In this document: positions 63,149 to 64,000 of the stretch, piece by piece
Layout: every line of letters begins with the position of its first letter
Position numbering within the stretch: position 1 is the stretch's first letter
From: Saprolegnia diclina VS20
Lineage: Eukaryota > Oomycota > Saprolegniomycetes > Saprolegniales > Saprolegniaceae
Assembly (NCBI RefSeq): GCF_000281045.1
Contig: NW_008246096.1
Span: 39,727-103,726 of the forward strand
Direction: 5' to 3'
DNA length: 64,000 nt
The notes under the pieces: model-generated
Database searches by the model: none
Told to the model about the DNA's origin: nothing
The model's input: the letters and a program-made list of their open reading frames with translations, nothing else
Made by a program: the position numbers and the translations under genes

Positions 63149-63954
63149 ATGGAAAACTACAACATCTACGACGAGATCGGCCGCGGGTCGCACTCGGTGG
63201 TGTACAAGGCGCGCCGGAAGCGCAGCATCGAGTACGTGGCCGTCAAGAGCACGGGCAAAGGCCGGAAGGACAAGGTGCACAACGAGGTCCTCCACCTCAT
63301 CAAGCTCGAGTCGACGTTCGTGCTCAAGTTTTACAACTGGTACGAGTCGAGCAACCACATTTGGATCATCTTCGAGTTCTGCATTGGCGGCGACCTCCTC
63401 AAGCTTCTCGCCCAAGACACGGCGCTGCCCGAGACGTCGCTGCAGGTTCATCCATCCACGATGTGCTTGCGTCATCCTGCCTTAGACCTTTGGCCATGAT
63501 CTTGTCCATGGCCTCCACTACGTCCACTCGCAAGGCGTGCTTTACTGCGACCTCAAGCCCGCCAACGTGCTCGTCGACGAGTATGGGTCGCTCAAGGTCG
63601 GTGCCTCCGCGCGACTAGCAGGCTGCTTAAATTGTCAGTAGCTGGCGGACTTTGGCCTCGCCCGGCGTATTCCCACAGTCGAGGCGCTCGAAAAAGTAAG
63701 TGGGCCCATGCACAGAGCTGTTGCGAATGCACACGAGCGTAGGACCCGCTGGCGCCGGGATCTCCGCACTACATGGCACCCGAGCTCTTTGAGGCGACGC
63801 CGTTGCACAGCTTTGCCTCTGACTTTTGGGCGTTGGTACAGCCGTACGTGGCCCAACCGAGGCCGTCATGCAACCGTAGGGCTGCGTGCTGTACGAGCTC
63901 CGCGTCGGGACGCAGTTGTTTCCCCACCGTGACTTTAACCAACTCCGGCACACG
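63149..63954 (+). CDS. ULK4: ULK4-type protein kinase, 5' part (runs off right edge)
   Basis: Exons 63149-63445, 63486-63596, 63642-63695, 63743-63835 and 63880-63954 join in phase (introns 40-47 bases); the next intron opens at 63955. The visible 210 residues are most of a kinase domain. The start MENYNIYDEIGRGSHSVVYK and the block FYNWYESSNHIWIIFEFCIG match ULK4 rather than ULK1/2. The catalytic Lys (VAVKST), the Asp of the catalytic loop (YCDLKPANVL) and DFG (ADFGLARR) are all present, followed by GSPHYMAPELF. ULK4 in animals is linked to cilia and microtubules. The C-terminal HEAT part lies beyond the window. Confidence 0.88.
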
Positions 63955-64000
63955 GTAACAGTCTAGATTTTGCATCTCGGCGGTCGTACGAGATGTCTTT

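Noticed and set aside
1..64000. tRNA or rRNA genes, CRISPR arrays, transposons, bacterial operons or plasmid origins
   Set aside because: No cloverleaf, rRNA core word, spaced direct repeats, transposase or terminal-repeat pair was recognised by reading. Introns in nearly all genes point to a nuclear eukaryotic locus.

Overview
This window looks like nuclear DNA from an oomycete, most likely a saprolegnialean (Saprolegnia/Achlya/Aphanomyces-like). The evidence is dense intron-containing genes on both strands, very short GT-AG introns (mostly 40-55 nt, often with a CTAAC-like branch point), GC-rich codon use, families kept by flagellated eukaryotes (NPHP4, ULK4, Hook), and several proteins with unusual domain combinations. 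The species call is inference. Nearly all exon joins were worked out by reading frame and splice phase, without transcript data.

Left part (1-19,338). Seven sugar-porter-type MFS transporters dominate. Outside a CCZ1 homolog (1,458-3,690), six complete transporter genes form a mirror: A(-) 3,789, B(-) 6,003 and C(-) 8,411 on one side, then an LpxK-type kinase gene (11,154-12,413), then C'(+) 12,899, B'(+) 15,467 and A'(+) 17,644. C and C' are almost identical in opposite orientation. B and B' are mosaic, with a near-identical core and diverged ends. A and A' are clearly diverged. A seventh transporter runs off the left edge.

Middle part (19,636-43,840). In order: an SfsA-family gene, a probably mitochondrial nucleoside diphosphate kinase, a Hook-family adaptor, a small ARM-repeat protein built from identical-length exons, an LRR receptor-like kinase, a giant PHD-AP2-AP2-histone deacetylase fusion, ATG3, a DUF501-like protein, an orphan 957-residue helical protein, a two-domain SUEL-type lectin and UFL1. 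CCZ1, ATG3 and UFL1 belong to autophagy and UFMylation, but nothing indicates co-regulation.

Right part (44,151-64,000). A nephrocystin-4 gene of about 11.4 kb encodes about 3,680 residues. The animal NPHP4 halves are recognisable but are separated by 16 tandem two-EF-hand modules (32 EF-hand units), so a ciliary transition-zone protein carries a large predicted calcium-binding array. It is divergent from a cysteinyl-tRNA synthetase. Then come a small membrane protein, a PKA-like AGC kinase, a SUN-domain nuclear-envelope protein and the 5' part of a ULK4-type kinase with an apparently intact catalytic core.

Most novel-looking items: the NPHP4/EF-hand fusion, the PHD-AP2-HDAC fusion, the mirror-image transporter array centred on LpxK, and the one-exon-per-repeat ARM gene. 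No tRNA, rRNA, CRISPR array or transposon was recognised.
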